Assembly: GCA_963791225.1 (NCBI GenBank) | Contig: CAWBRV010000008.1 | Location: forward strand, 1,178,001 to 1,242,000 | DNA: 64,000 nt | Direction: 5' to 3' | Source of the DNA: PALSA-612 sp963791225 | Lineage (GTDB): Bacteria; Actinomycetota; Thermoleophilia; Gaiellales; Gaiellaceae | Part shown: piece by piece, positions 30,173 to 37,806 of the stretch | Position numbering within the stretch: position 1 is the stretch's first letter | Layout: the number at the start of each line of letters is the position of its first letter | The notes under the pieces: model-generated | The model's input: only the letters and a program-made list of their open reading frames with translations | Databases searched by the model: none | What the model was told of the DNA's origin: nothing | Position numbers and translations under genes: made by a program

Positions 30173-31720
30173 AGCTCACTGCGGGAGCGCCTCGCCCGGA
30201 CGCCGCCGGGATACCGCTTCTCGATCGGCCGGGTGCTCGCGATCTACGCGGGGCTGATGGTCACGCTCTTCCTCGCGGCGCTCGACCAGACGATCGTGGC
30301 GACGGCGCTCCCGAGGGTCGTCTCCGACCTCGGCGGGCTCTCGAGCTACTCGTGGGTGTTCACCGCCTACATGCTCGCGTCGACCGTCAGCGTCCCGATC
30401 TACGGGAAGCTCGGCGACATCCACGGGCGCCGGCCCCTGATCCTGATCGCGATCACGATCTTCCTCGTCGGGTCGGCGCTCTGCGGACTGGCCGAAAACA
30501 TGCCGGAGCTCGTCGTCTTCCGCGGCATTCAGGGGCTCGGCGCCGGCGGCCTGATCCCGCTCGCGATCGCGACCGTCGGCAACATCGTCCCGCCTCGCGA
30601 CCGCGGCCGCTACCAGGGGCTGATCGGCTCGACCTTCGCCGCCGCGTCGATCATCGGGCCCGCGGTCGGCGGCTTCATCGTCGACAACGCGAGCTGGCGC
30701 TGGATCTTCTACGTCAACCTGCCGATCGGCGGCCTGGCGCTCGTCGTCGTCTACCTCACGATGCCGCGGCGGACGGAGAAGCGCGAGCACTCGGTCGACT
30801 GGCTCGGCGGCTCGTTGCTCGCGGCCGGGTCGTGCGCCCTCCTGCTCGGCCTCGTCTGGGGCGGTGGGCAGTACCCGTGGGGATCCGCGCACGTCGCAGG
30901 CGCGCTGACCGCCGCGGCGGTGCTGCTCGGCGCGTTCGCGCTCGTCGAGCGCCGCGTCGTCGAGCCGATCCTGCCCTTCGACCTGATGCGCTCGTCCTCG
31001 ACCGTGACCGCGAGCGTGATCTCGATGGGCCTCGTCGGCTTCGCCATGTTCGGGACGATCTCGTTCGTGCCCTTGTTCGTGCAGGGCGTGATCGGGACCT
31101 CGGCGACGTCCTCCGGCGTCGTGCTGACCCCGCTCATGCTCGCCGCCGTGTTCACCAGCTTCCTGTCCGGTCAGTGGGTCTCGCGAAGCGGCCGCTACAA
31201 GCCGAATGCGCTCGTCGGCCCGATCATCCTCGGCATCGGCCTGCTGCTCCTCTGGCAGATGGACGTCCACACGACGAACGCCGAGGCCGCGAGGAACATG
31301 GTGGTGGTCGGCATCGGGCTCGGGCTGATGATGCAGGTGTTCGTCCTCGCGGTCCAGAACTCGGTGCCGTCGCGCCACATCGGCTCCGGGACGGCGCTGA
31401 TCCAGTTCTCGCGGGCGATCGGGTCGACGCTCGGCGTGACGATCATGGGCGTGATCGTCAACCAGAACCTGCCCGACTCCGTTCGTGCCAGCCAGGCATC
31501 GCTGCACCGGCTGCCGGAGCAGGCCCGGGTCGCGCTCGCCGACGCACTGCAGCCTGCCTTCCTCGCGGCGGCGCTCATCTGCGTAGTCGTGTTCTTCGTG
31601 GTGCTGTTCGGGATCAAGGAGGTGCCGCTCCGCAAGGGACTCGACGAGCCGACGCTCTCGGCCGAGCTCGGCGAGGGCGGGGGCGGGGAGCCCGCTACGG
31701 CGTCGCGTACGTTGCGCTGA
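30170..31720 (+). CDS. MFS multidrug exporter, DHA2 (14-helix) family
   Basis: A 516-residue protein with about 14 membrane helices. Family marks are FLAALDQTIVATALPRVVSDL (helix 1 motif), YGKLGDIHGRRP (motif A), GIQGLGAGGLIPLAIATVG and GPAVGGFIVDNASWRWIFYVNLPIG (motif C region). DHA2 exporters such as EmrB/QacA use the proton gradient to expel drugs or metabolites. No regulator or membrane-fusion partner is adjacent. The last 26 bases overlap the end of the convergent metalloprotease gene. Confidence 0.9.
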   Translation: MSSLRERLARTPPGYRFSIGRVLAIYAGLMVTLFLAALDQTIVATALPRVVSDLGGLSSYSWVFTAYMLASTVSVPIYGKLGDIHGRRPLILIAITIFLVGSALCGLAENMPELVVFRGIQGLGAGGLIPLAIATVGNIVPPRDRGRYQGLIGSTFAAASIIGPAVGGFIVDNASWRWIFYVNLPIGGLALVVVYLTMPRRTEKREHSVDWLGGSLLAAGSCALLLGLVWGGGQYPWGSAHVAGALTAAAVLLGAFALVERRVVEPILPFDLMRSSSTVTASVISMGLVGFAMFGTISFVPLFVQGVIGTSATSSGVVLTPLMLAAVFTSFLSGQWVSRSGRYKPNALVGPIILGIGLLLLWQMDVHTTNAEAARNMVVVGIGLGLMMQVFVLAVQNSVPSRHIGSGTALIQFSRAIGSTLGVTIMGVIVNQNLPDSVRASQASLHRLPEQARVALADALQPAFLAAALICVVVFFVVLFGIKEVPLRKGLDEPTLSAELGEGGGGEPATASRTLR

Positions 31721-32756
31721 AGACGCCGGTCTTCGTGGCGCGAACGCGGACGGACAGCTTGCGCTGCCCGCAGACCGTGAAGGCGGCACGCCGCGCTCCC
31801 CTCGCCACCACCTTGCCTGTCCTCGTGTCGACGAGCGCGATCGACGCTCCCTGGGGCGCGCGCGTGAGCTTGACGCTGAACGAGCCGTCGAGCGGGGTCG
31901 CGACCACGTGCCTGGCCGCGAGCTTGACGCTCGCTACGCGTCCGCCGAAGCTCGCCACGGCCGGCCCCGCCCACGGGTCGAGCACGTCCTCCTTGAGCGC
32001 GTCGAGTGCAGCCGGCGTGGGGGCGAAGCTGGAGTCGACGATCAGCGGCGCCAGCACGGTCCAGCTGGGCCACGATTGCTTGTCGAAGTTCAGGATCCGG
32101 TAGCTCTCGGCCAACGCCTCGCCGGGATCGAGGCGGTAGTTCGCGCCCTCGTCCCCGGGAAAGGCCGTCCCGGCCGCCGTGCGGGCGCAGACGTTCATCG
32201 CCGTCGCCCAGCGCTTGGTGCCCCAGTCGACGGGCGACCAGGGCGGGTTGAGCCGGTTCCGCGCGAGGTTGTGGCCGAGCTCGTGGACGAGGATCGTCTC
32301 CTTCGTCGTCCCGTCCGGAAGCACGTCTCCGGGCACGACGATGTTCTCGTCGGCGGGGTCGTAGCAGCCGCCTGCGCCAAGTCCGCAGATCGACTGCACC
32401 TCGTCGAACGGCGCGACGTAGACGACCACCTTCTCGAGCTCGTCGCCGTGGTAGAGCTGGACCATGAAGTCGGCGAGGCTTTGCGTCACGGTCGGATCGA
32501 CGGGGTACGAGTCGGAGACGAAGACCTGCAGCACCTCGCCGTCGCTCGCCGTCACGCTGCCGCCCCATTCGCCGGCGCGCACCGCCGCCTGCAGCCTGCG
32601 CGACCCGCTGAGCACCGTCTCGCGGAACGCAGCCGGGCCGGTCGCGAGACCCGAGAGCGTGAAGTGTGTCGCCCGCTGCACGTGCCCGGAACTTCCCGAT
32701 GCCGCCGCCGCGGCGACTCCGAGGCCGATCACTCCGAGCAGGAACAGGCGCCGCAC
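31695..32756 (-). CDS. Secreted zincin-type metalloprotease-like protein
   Basis: A 353-residue protein with a signal peptide (MRRLFLLGVIGLGVAAAAASGSSG) and the zinc motif HELGH in ETILVHELGHNLARNRLNPP at about residue 160. A downstream Glu/Asp (PGEALAESYRILNF) may be the third ligand. The C-terminal ~90 residues form a separate beta-rich domain. This suggests an exported peptidase, but it does not match a named family with certainty. GTG start; a TACCTT box lies eight bases upstream. Confidence 0.75.
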   Translation of the reverse strand: MRRLFLLGVIGLGVAAAAASGSSGHVQRATHFTLSGLATGPAAFRETVLSGSRRLQAAVRAGEWGGSVTASDGEVLQVFVSDSYPVDPTVTQSLADFMVQLYHGDELEKVVVYVAPFDEVQSICGLGAGGCYDPADENIVVPGDVLPDGTTKETILVHELGHNLARNRLNPPWSPVDWGTKRWATAMNVCARTAAGTAFPGDEGANYRLDPGEALAESYRILNFDKQSWPSWTVLAPLIVDSSFAPTPAALDALKEDVLDPWAGPAVASFGGRVASVKLAARHVVATPLDGSFSVKLTRAPQGASIALVDTRTGKVVARGARRAAFTVCGQRKLSVRVRATKTGVFSATYATP

Positions 32757-32770
32757 GTCGACCCAAGGTA
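32754..32770 (-). promoter_or_regulatory. -10 box of the metalloprotease-like gene
   Basis: Minus-strand TACCTT (32765-32770) ends eight bases before GTG. Confidence 0.45.
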
Positions 32771-32804
32771 CAGGCGGTCAGGCGGTTCGGATCTGAGGAA
32801 GATC

Positions 32805-32819
32805 TAAGATCTGATCGTG
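32805..32819 (+). promoter_or_regulatory. Leaderless promoter of hpd
   Basis: TAAGAT (32805-32810) is six bases before GTG. It overlaps a run of AGATCT/GATC words (32791-32816) that could be an operator. Confidence 0.6.
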
Positions 32820-33908
32820 GCCACCGACTTCATGCCGATCGACGGATGGGACCACGTCGAGCTGTGGGTCGGGAACGCCAAGCAGTCCGCCTTCTTCTAC
32901 GAGCACGCGTTCGGTTTCACCCCGATCGCGTACTCGGGCCCCGAGACCGGTGTTCGCGACCGTGCTTCCTACGTGCTCGCGCAGGGCGACATCCGCTTCG
33001 TGCTCTCGACGGCGCTGCGGGAGGACCACGACATCGCGCGGCACGCCGTCCGGCACGGCGACGGGGTCAAGGACATCGCGCTCACCGTTCCGGATGCGAC
33101 CGAGGCGTATCGCCAGGCCGTCCAGCGAGGCGCCCGCGGCGTCGTCGAGCCGCACGTCGTCGAGGACGAGTTCGGCCGTGTCGAGCTGGCGTCGATCGCG
33201 ACCTACGGCGAGACCTTGCACTCGTTCGTGAACCGTGCCGACTACGCCGGGCCGTACCTTCCCGGCTACCGGGCGGTCGAGTCCGAGCCACGGGAGGGTG
33301 TCGGCCTGATCGCGATCGACCACTGCGTCGGGAACGTCGAGCTCGGCCGCATGAACGAGTGGGTCGAGTTCTACGAGCGTTCCTTCGGAATGACCGAGAT
33401 GATCCACTTCTCCGACGAGGACATCTCCACCGAGTACTCGGCGCTGATGTCCAAGGTGATGACGGACGGGCAGGGGAAGGTCAAGTTCCCGATCAACGAG
33501 CCCGCCGAGGGCAAGCGGAAGAGCCAGATCGAGGAGTACCTGGAGTTCTACGGCGGCCCGGGCGTGCAGCACATCGCCATGACCACGAGCGACATCGTCG
33601 GCACGGTCGACACGTTGCAGTCGCGGGGCGTACGCTTCCTGAATACGCCGGACACGTACTACGAGGACGTGTCGGAGCGGGTCGGCGAGATCGACGAGGA
33701 CTACGACGACCTGCAGCGGCTCGGCATCCTCGCCGACCGCGACGACGACGGCTACCTGCTGCAGATCTTCACGAAGACGGCCCAGGACCGGCCGACCCTG
33801 TTCTTCGAGGTGATCGAGCGCCACGGTGCTCGCGGCTTCGGCGACGGGAACTTCAAGGCCCTGTTCGAGGCGATCGAGCGCGAGCAGGCGCTCCGCGGAA
33901 ATCTCTAG
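32817..33908 (+). CDS. hpd: 4-Hydroxyphenylpyruvate dioxygenase
   Basis: A 363-residue Fe(II) enzyme with two vicinal-oxygen-chelate domains that turns 4-hydroxyphenylpyruvate into homogentisate in tyrosine breakdown. Metal ligands are His169 (AIDHCVGNV), His252 (GVQHIAMTT) and Glu331 (TLFFEVIERHG). The C-terminal helix GFGDGNFKALFEAIEREQ is the gate found in all HPPDs. The next two steps found here, fumarylacetoacetase-like and homogentisate dioxygenase, lie 1.7-3.8 kb downstream on the same strand, each with its own promoter. Confidence 0.95.
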   Translation: MATDFMPIDGWDHVELWVGNAKQSAFFYEHAFGFTPIAYSGPETGVRDRASYVLAQGDIRFVLSTALREDHDIARHAVRHGDGVKDIALTVPDATEAYRQAVQRGARGVVEPHVVEDEFGRVELASIATYGETLHSFVNRADYAGPYLPGYRAVESEPREGVGLIAIDHCVGNVELGRMNEWVEFYERSFGMTEMIHFSDEDISTEYSALMSKVMTDGQGKVKFPINEPAEGKRKSQIEEYLEFYGGPGVQHIAMTTSDIVGTVDTLQSRGVRFLNTPDTYYEDVSERVGEIDEDYDDLQRLGILADRDDDGYLLQIFTKTAQDRPTLFFEVIERHGARGFGDGNFKALFEAIEREQALRGNL

Positions 33909-33935
33909 GCCCTACTCCTCACTGGTTTTCCCCCG

Positions 33936-33958
33936 GGGCCTTCGGCCCTAGCCCCCCG
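33936..33958 (+). terminator. Short hairpin with AGCCCCC tail after hpd
   Basis: GGGCC (33936-33940), loop TTC, GGCCC (33944-33948), then TAGCCCCCCG and a TTTT at 33959-33962. The C-rich tail recurs after two other genes in the window. Confidence 0.45.
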
Positions 33959-34070
33959 TTTTGAGCGTAGCGCGGAAATCGTCGCGCATGCCATACGCAA
34001 GTGTGCCGATTCACAGGCGACCTGGCGACAAGGCTGTCGGGCGGGTAGGCCCGGCGACTGGCGCTGGCCG

Positions 34071-34085
34071 TAGCCTTCCGACATG
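34071..34085 (+). promoter_or_regulatory. Leaderless promoter of the cation exporter
   Basis: TAGCCT (34071-34076), six bases (TCCGAC), ATG at 34083. Confidence 0.6.
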
Positions 34086-35453
34086 AGCCCGCAGCGGCGG
34101 ATCGCGCTCGTCTCCGTCGTCGCGGCGGCCGCGCTGCTCGGGCTCAAGCTCGTCGTCGGCCTGCTGACGCACAGCCTCGGGCTCATGTCGGAGGCGCTCC
34201 ACTCCGGTACCGACCTCGTCGCCGCGCTGCTCACCTTCTTCGCCGTCGGGTACGCGATCCGCCCGGCCGACCGCGGGCACCACTACGGGCACGGCAAGGC
34301 CGAGCACCTGTCGGCGCTCGCGGAGGCGACGATCCTGGTCGCCGCCACGGGCGTGATCATCTGGAATGCGGTGACGCGACTCACCGGCTCGAGTTCGGTG
34401 GAGGTCGACCCGACGTGGTACGCATTCGTTGTCGTCGGCGTGGTGATCGTGATCGACATCACCCGCGCCGTCGTCTCGTGGCGGGCCGCCAACCGCTTCT
34501 CGAGCGCGGCGCTGCAATCGAACGCCCTTCACTTCGCGAGCGACCTCGTCGGCTCGGTCGCCGTCATGGTCGGGCTCGCGCTCGCGCGTGCCGGCCATCC
34601 GGGCGCCGACCCGGTGGCGGCGCTCGTCGTTGCCGTGATTGTGCTCCTCGCCGCCACACGCCTCATCCGCCGCAACATCGACGTGCTGATGGACCGGGCG
34701 CCGGCCGAGGCGACCGCGGCGGCGAGGCAGGCAATCGAGCGCAACGTGCCGGGTGTCAGCCTCCGGCGGCTCCGTCTGCGACAGGCGGCGGGGCGGCACT
34801 TCGTCGACGTCGTGATCGGCGTCCCGCCCGGGGCGGCGGTCGCGCAGGGTCACGCCGCTGCCGACGACGTGGAGGAGGCCGTACGCCGCGCGCTTCCCGA
34901 GGCCGACGTCGTCGTCCACGTCGAGCCGCAGGCGGGATCCGAGGCGGCGCTCCGCGAGCGCGTGCAGGCGGCTGCGCTCCAGGTTCCGGCCGTCCGCGAG
35001 ATCCACAACGTGAACGTCATCGAGGTCGGCGGTCGGACGGAGATCTCGCTCCACCTCAAGCTGCCCGGGGCCCTGTCGCTGGACGACGCGCACGACGCTG
35101 CCGAGCAGGTCGAGCGCGCGATTCTGGCGGAGCTGCCGGAGGTGGCCGCCGTGCGGACGCATCTCGAGCCGCTGGCGGACGTGGCCGAGGCGCACCGGCC
35201 GCCCGCCGGCGTGGTCGGGAGCGAGGAGGCTTTCGTCCTCCGCATCGTCCGCGACGAGACGGGCGGTGCGCCGCGGGAGCTCCGCTTCCTGGAGACGGAC
35301 TCGGGGCTCGTCGCCTTCCTGACGCTGGCGCTCGACCCGCACACGGAGCTCCAGTCGGCGCATGCGACGGCGAGCGCGATCGAGGAGCGGATCCGGCGCG
35401 AACGACCCGAGATCTCGGAGGTGCACGTCCACACCGAGCCTTCGCACGGGTGA
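34083..35453 (+). CDS. Cation diffusion facilitator with tripled C-terminal domain
   Basis: A 456-residue CDF exporter, much longer than the usual ~300. Six membrane helices (residues ~8-200) carry the metal site residues in LMSEALHSGTDLVAALL and ALHFASDLVGSVAVM, plus the HYGHGKAEHL loop. Three successive cytoplasmic alpha-beta units follow (about 206-285, 290-365 and 370-456), each ending in a similar His-x-Glu-Pro strand (VVHVEP, RTHLEP, VHVHTEP). CDF proteins expel Zn, Mn, Fe or similar ions in exchange for protons. The extra units could be metal sensors. It lies inside the homogentisate gene group, whose three enzymes include two Fe(II) dioxygenases. Confidence 0.88.
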   Translation: MSPQRRIALVSVVAAAALLGLKLVVGLLTHSLGLMSEALHSGTDLVAALLTFFAVGYAIRPADRGHHYGHGKAEHLSALAEATILVAATGVIIWNAVTRLTGSSSVEVDPTWYAFVVVGVVIVIDITRAVVSWRAANRFSSAALQSNALHFASDLVGSVAVMVGLALARAGHPGADPVAALVVAVIVLLAATRLIRRNIDVLMDRAPAEATAAARQAIERNVPGVSLRRLRLRQAAGRHFVDVVIGVPPGAAVAQGHAAADDVEEAVRRALPEADVVVHVEPQAGSEAALRERVQAAALQVPAVREIHNVNVIEVGGRTEISLHLKLPGALSLDDAHDAAEQVERAILAELPEVAAVRTHLEPLADVAEAHRPPAGVVGSEEAFVLRIVRDETGGAPRELRFLETDSGLVAFLTLALDPHTELQSAHATASAIEERIRRERPEISEVHVHTEPSHG

Positions 35454-35481
35454 ACCCATGGTTCCCCCGTGAGCCCCCTCC
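35445..35481 (+). terminator. Hairpin with AGCCCCC tail overlapping the CDF stop
   Basis: CACGGGTGAACC (35445-35456, containing the TGA stop) pairs with GGTTCCCCCGTG (35460-35471), one mismatch, loop CAT; AGCCCCCTCC follows. An identical 18-base stretch occurs in inverted orientation at 49422-49439. Confidence 0.55.
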
Positions 35482-35494
35482 TTCGCCTCGCGTG

Positions 35495-35521
35495 GGCCGG
35501 CGTTACTGGCCGACGCCGGCC
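35495..35521 (+). terminator. Second hairpin after the CDF gene
   Basis: GGCCGGCGT (35495-35503) pairs perfectly with ACGCCGGCC (35513-35521) around a nine-base loop. More GCCGGC words follow before the next promoter. Confidence 0.45.
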
Positions 35522-35602
35522 AAGCCGGCATCGACGGCCGGCGCTGGCGCGTCTCGACGCTCGAAGACAGGCCAGGCGATTCCCGCTGCATCAGTGGCCG
35601 GA

Positions 35603-35617
35603 TAACGTCTCGACGTG
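35603..35617 (+). promoter_or_regulatory. Leaderless promoter of the fumarylacetoacetase-family gene
   Basis: TAACGT (35603-35608), six bases (CTCGAC), GTG at 35615. Confidence 0.65.
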
Positions 35618-36439
35618 AAGCTGTGCATGTTCAGTCCGAAGGACCGCGAGCTCGAGCGCGGATGGCCCGGGCGGATCGACGGCGACCGTGTGGTCCAGCT
35701 CGCGGCGCAGACGCTGCAGTCGTTCTTCACCGGCGGTGGGCAGGCGCGGGAGCACGACGAGTTCGCTCTCGCCGACGTCGTCCTGCGCTCGCCCGTCCTC
35801 CGGCCCCCGTCGATCCGCGACTTCTACGCCTTCGAGCAGCACGTACGCGCCGCGCGCGCGTCGCGTGGGCTCGAGGTTCCGCCGGAGTGGTACGAGATCC
35901 CGGTCTTCTACTTCTCGAACGCCGCAGCCGTGTACGGGCCGGACGACGAGATTCCCTTTCCCGCGGGCACCGAGGAGCTCGACTACGAGCTCGAACTCGC
36001 GGCGGTCATCGGCGCCGACGAGCAGATTGCCGGCTTCACCGTGATGAACGACTGGTCGGCACGCGACCTGCAGCGCGCCGAGATGAAGGTCGGGCTCGGT
36101 CCGTCGAAGGGGAAGGACTTCGCGACCAGCCTCGGGCCCGTGGTCGTCACGACCGACGAGTTCGACGGGAGCGCCGGGACGATGGTGGCTCGCGTGAACG
36201 GCGAGGAACGATCGCGCGGTTCCGTCGGCGACATGCATCACTCCTGGCAGGCGATCCGCGACCACGCTGCGCGGAACACCGCCCTGTTCCCCGGCGACAT
36301 CCTCGGATCGGGCACCGTCGGCACCGGCTGCATCCTCGAGCTCGGCGACGGTCGCTGGCTCCGGCCCGGCGACGTCGTCGAGCTGGAGATCGAGGGCATC
36401 GGCGTGCTCCGGAACACCGTCGGGCCGCGAGCCGTATAG
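35615..36439 (+). CDS. Fumarylacetoacetate hydrolase family protein
   Basis: A 274-residue enzyme of the FAH/HpaG fold. Conserved parts are RPPSIRDFYAFEQHV, the metal-binding Glu-x-Glu in DYELELAAVIG, NDWSARDLQRAEMKVGLGPSKGKDFATSLGPVVVT and the C-terminal GDVVELEIEGIGVLRN. In this setting it probably cleaves fumarylacetoacetate to fumarate and acetoacetate, the last step of tyrosine degradation. It starts 20 bases upstream of hmgA. GTG start, six bases from a -10 box. Confidence 0.88.
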   Translation: MKLCMFSPKDRELERGWPGRIDGDRVVQLAAQTLQSFFTGGGQAREHDEFALADVVLRSPVLRPPSIRDFYAFEQHVRAARASRGLEVPPEWYEIPVFYFSNAAAVYGPDDEIPFPAGTEELDYELELAAVIGADEQIAGFTVMNDWSARDLQRAEMKVGLGPSKGKDFATSLGPVVVTTDEFDGSAGTMVARVNGEERSRGSVGDMHHSWQAIRDHAARNTALFPGDILGSGTVGTGCILELGDGRWLRPGDVVELEIEGIGVLRNTVGPRAV

Positions 36440-36446
36440 GCGGCGA

Positions 36447-36461
36447 TATCCTCCTGCCATG
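36447..36461 (+). promoter_or_regulatory. Leaderless promoter of hmgA
   Basis: TATCCT (36447-36452), six bases (CCTGCC), ATG at 36459. It lies within the 19-base gap after the upstream gene, so hmgA need not depend on read-through. Confidence 0.6.
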
Positions 36462-37661
36462 CCGTTCTATCAGCGTCTCGGCGACGTCCCGAGGAAACGA
36501 CACGTGCAGTTCCGCGACAACGGCCTGCTGCTGACGGAGGAGGTCTTCGGCCTCGAGGGCTTCTCCGGCAACGAGTCGATCCTCTACCACCTGCAGTCGC
36601 CGTGCCGCGTCAGCGAGATCGGCGCCTTCGAGCCGATCGTCCGGGACGAGTGGGTGCCCGATGCCCACGCGCATCGCCACCTGCGGACCTGGGACGTGGC
36701 TCCGGCGGGCGACGAGATCGGCGGCCGGCGGCTCCTCATGTGGAACGAGGATGTCGAGATCTCGCTCTGCCGCCCCGTCGAGGCGATGCAGGGCTTCTAC
36801 CGGAACGGCGAGGGCGACGAGGTCGTCTTCGTCCACGAGGGCACCGGGACGCTCGAGACGATCTTCGGCAACGTGCCCTACCGCGAGGGCGACTACGTCG
36901 TCATCCCGCGCGGGACGACGTACCGGTTCGCCCCCGAAGGGTCGCAGCGGCACCTCGTCTTCGAGTCGCCCGGGCTGATCGAGATCCCGCGCCGCTACCG
37001 CAACGACTACGGCCAGCTGCTCGAGCACGCTCCGTACTACCACCGCGACATCCACCCGCCCACCGAGCTCCAGACGCACCGCGAGAAAGGCGAGTTCGTC
37101 GTCAGGGTGCGCGTCCGCGACGGGTACCAGACGTACGTGCTCGACTACCACCCGTTCGACGTGCTCGGCTGGGACGGCTACGTGTACCCGTGGACGTTCT
37201 CGATCCACGACTTCGAGCCGATCACCGGCCGGATCCACATGCCGCCGCCGTCACACCAGACGTTCGAGGGCCACAACTTCGTCATCTGCTCCTTCTGCCC
37301 GCGGAAGCTCGACTTCGACCCGCTCGCGATCCCGATCCCGTACCACCACTCGAACGTGAACTCGGAGGAGATGATCTATTACGTCTCCGGCAACTTCTCC
37401 TCACGGAAGGCGGTCGACGTCGGCTCGGTGACGCTGCACCCGTCGGGCATCCCGCACGGGCCGCACCCCGGGCTCGCCGAGAAGTCGATCGGGATGACCG
37501 AGACGCACGAGCTGGCGGTGATGTGCGACACGTTCCGCCCACTGCGCCTGACGATGTTCGCCCGCGACCTCGACGACGGGACGTACGCGTACTCGTGGCT
37601 CGACGACGGCGCCGCGTCGACGACCGACGAGGACCCGGCCGGCGTCACCTCGCACCTCTAG
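36459..37661 (+). CDS. hmgA: Homogentisate 1,2-dioxygenase
   Basis: A 400-residue cupin-fold Fe(II) enzyme that opens the ring of homogentisate to maleylacetoacetate. Visible are VVFVHEGTGTLETIFGNVPYREGDYVVIPRGTTYRF (first cupin), HQTFEGHNFVICSFCPRKLDFDPLAIPIPYHHSNVNSEEMIYYVSGNFSS (ligand His and Glu region) and SVTLHPSGIPHGPHPGL (final His). It is of the shorter bacterial type. With hpd and the FAH-family gene it covers tyrosine catabolism, except for an obvious maleylacetoacetate isomerase. Confidence 0.94.
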   Translation: MPFYQRLGDVPRKRHVQFRDNGLLLTEEVFGLEGFSGNESILYHLQSPCRVSEIGAFEPIVRDEWVPDAHAHRHLRTWDVAPAGDEIGGRRLLMWNEDVEISLCRPVEAMQGFYRNGEGDEVVFVHEGTGTLETIFGNVPYREGDYVVIPRGTTYRFAPEGSQRHLVFESPGLIEIPRRYRNDYGQLLEHAPYYHRDIHPPTELQTHREKGEFVVRVRVRDGYQTYVLDYHPFDVLGWDGYVYPWTFSIHDFEPITGRIHMPPPSHQTFEGHNFVICSFCPRKLDFDPLAIPIPYHHSNVNSEEMIYYVSGNFSSRKAVDVGSVTLHPSGIPHGPHPGLAEKSIGMTETHELAVMCDTFRPLRLTMFARDLDDGTYAYSWLDDGAASTTDEDPAGVTSHL

Positions 37662-37806
37662 GAGACGAGTCCGGCGGCGCTCGGATCGCCGACGAAGCCT
37701 GAGACACGCTTCTCGTTTGGCGCGCCGGATTTCGGGTACGAGCAGCCCAGCCCTCGCACGGCGGATGGGTCCCAGCCTTCGAACAGATAGATGGAGAGGA
37801 GAGCGT

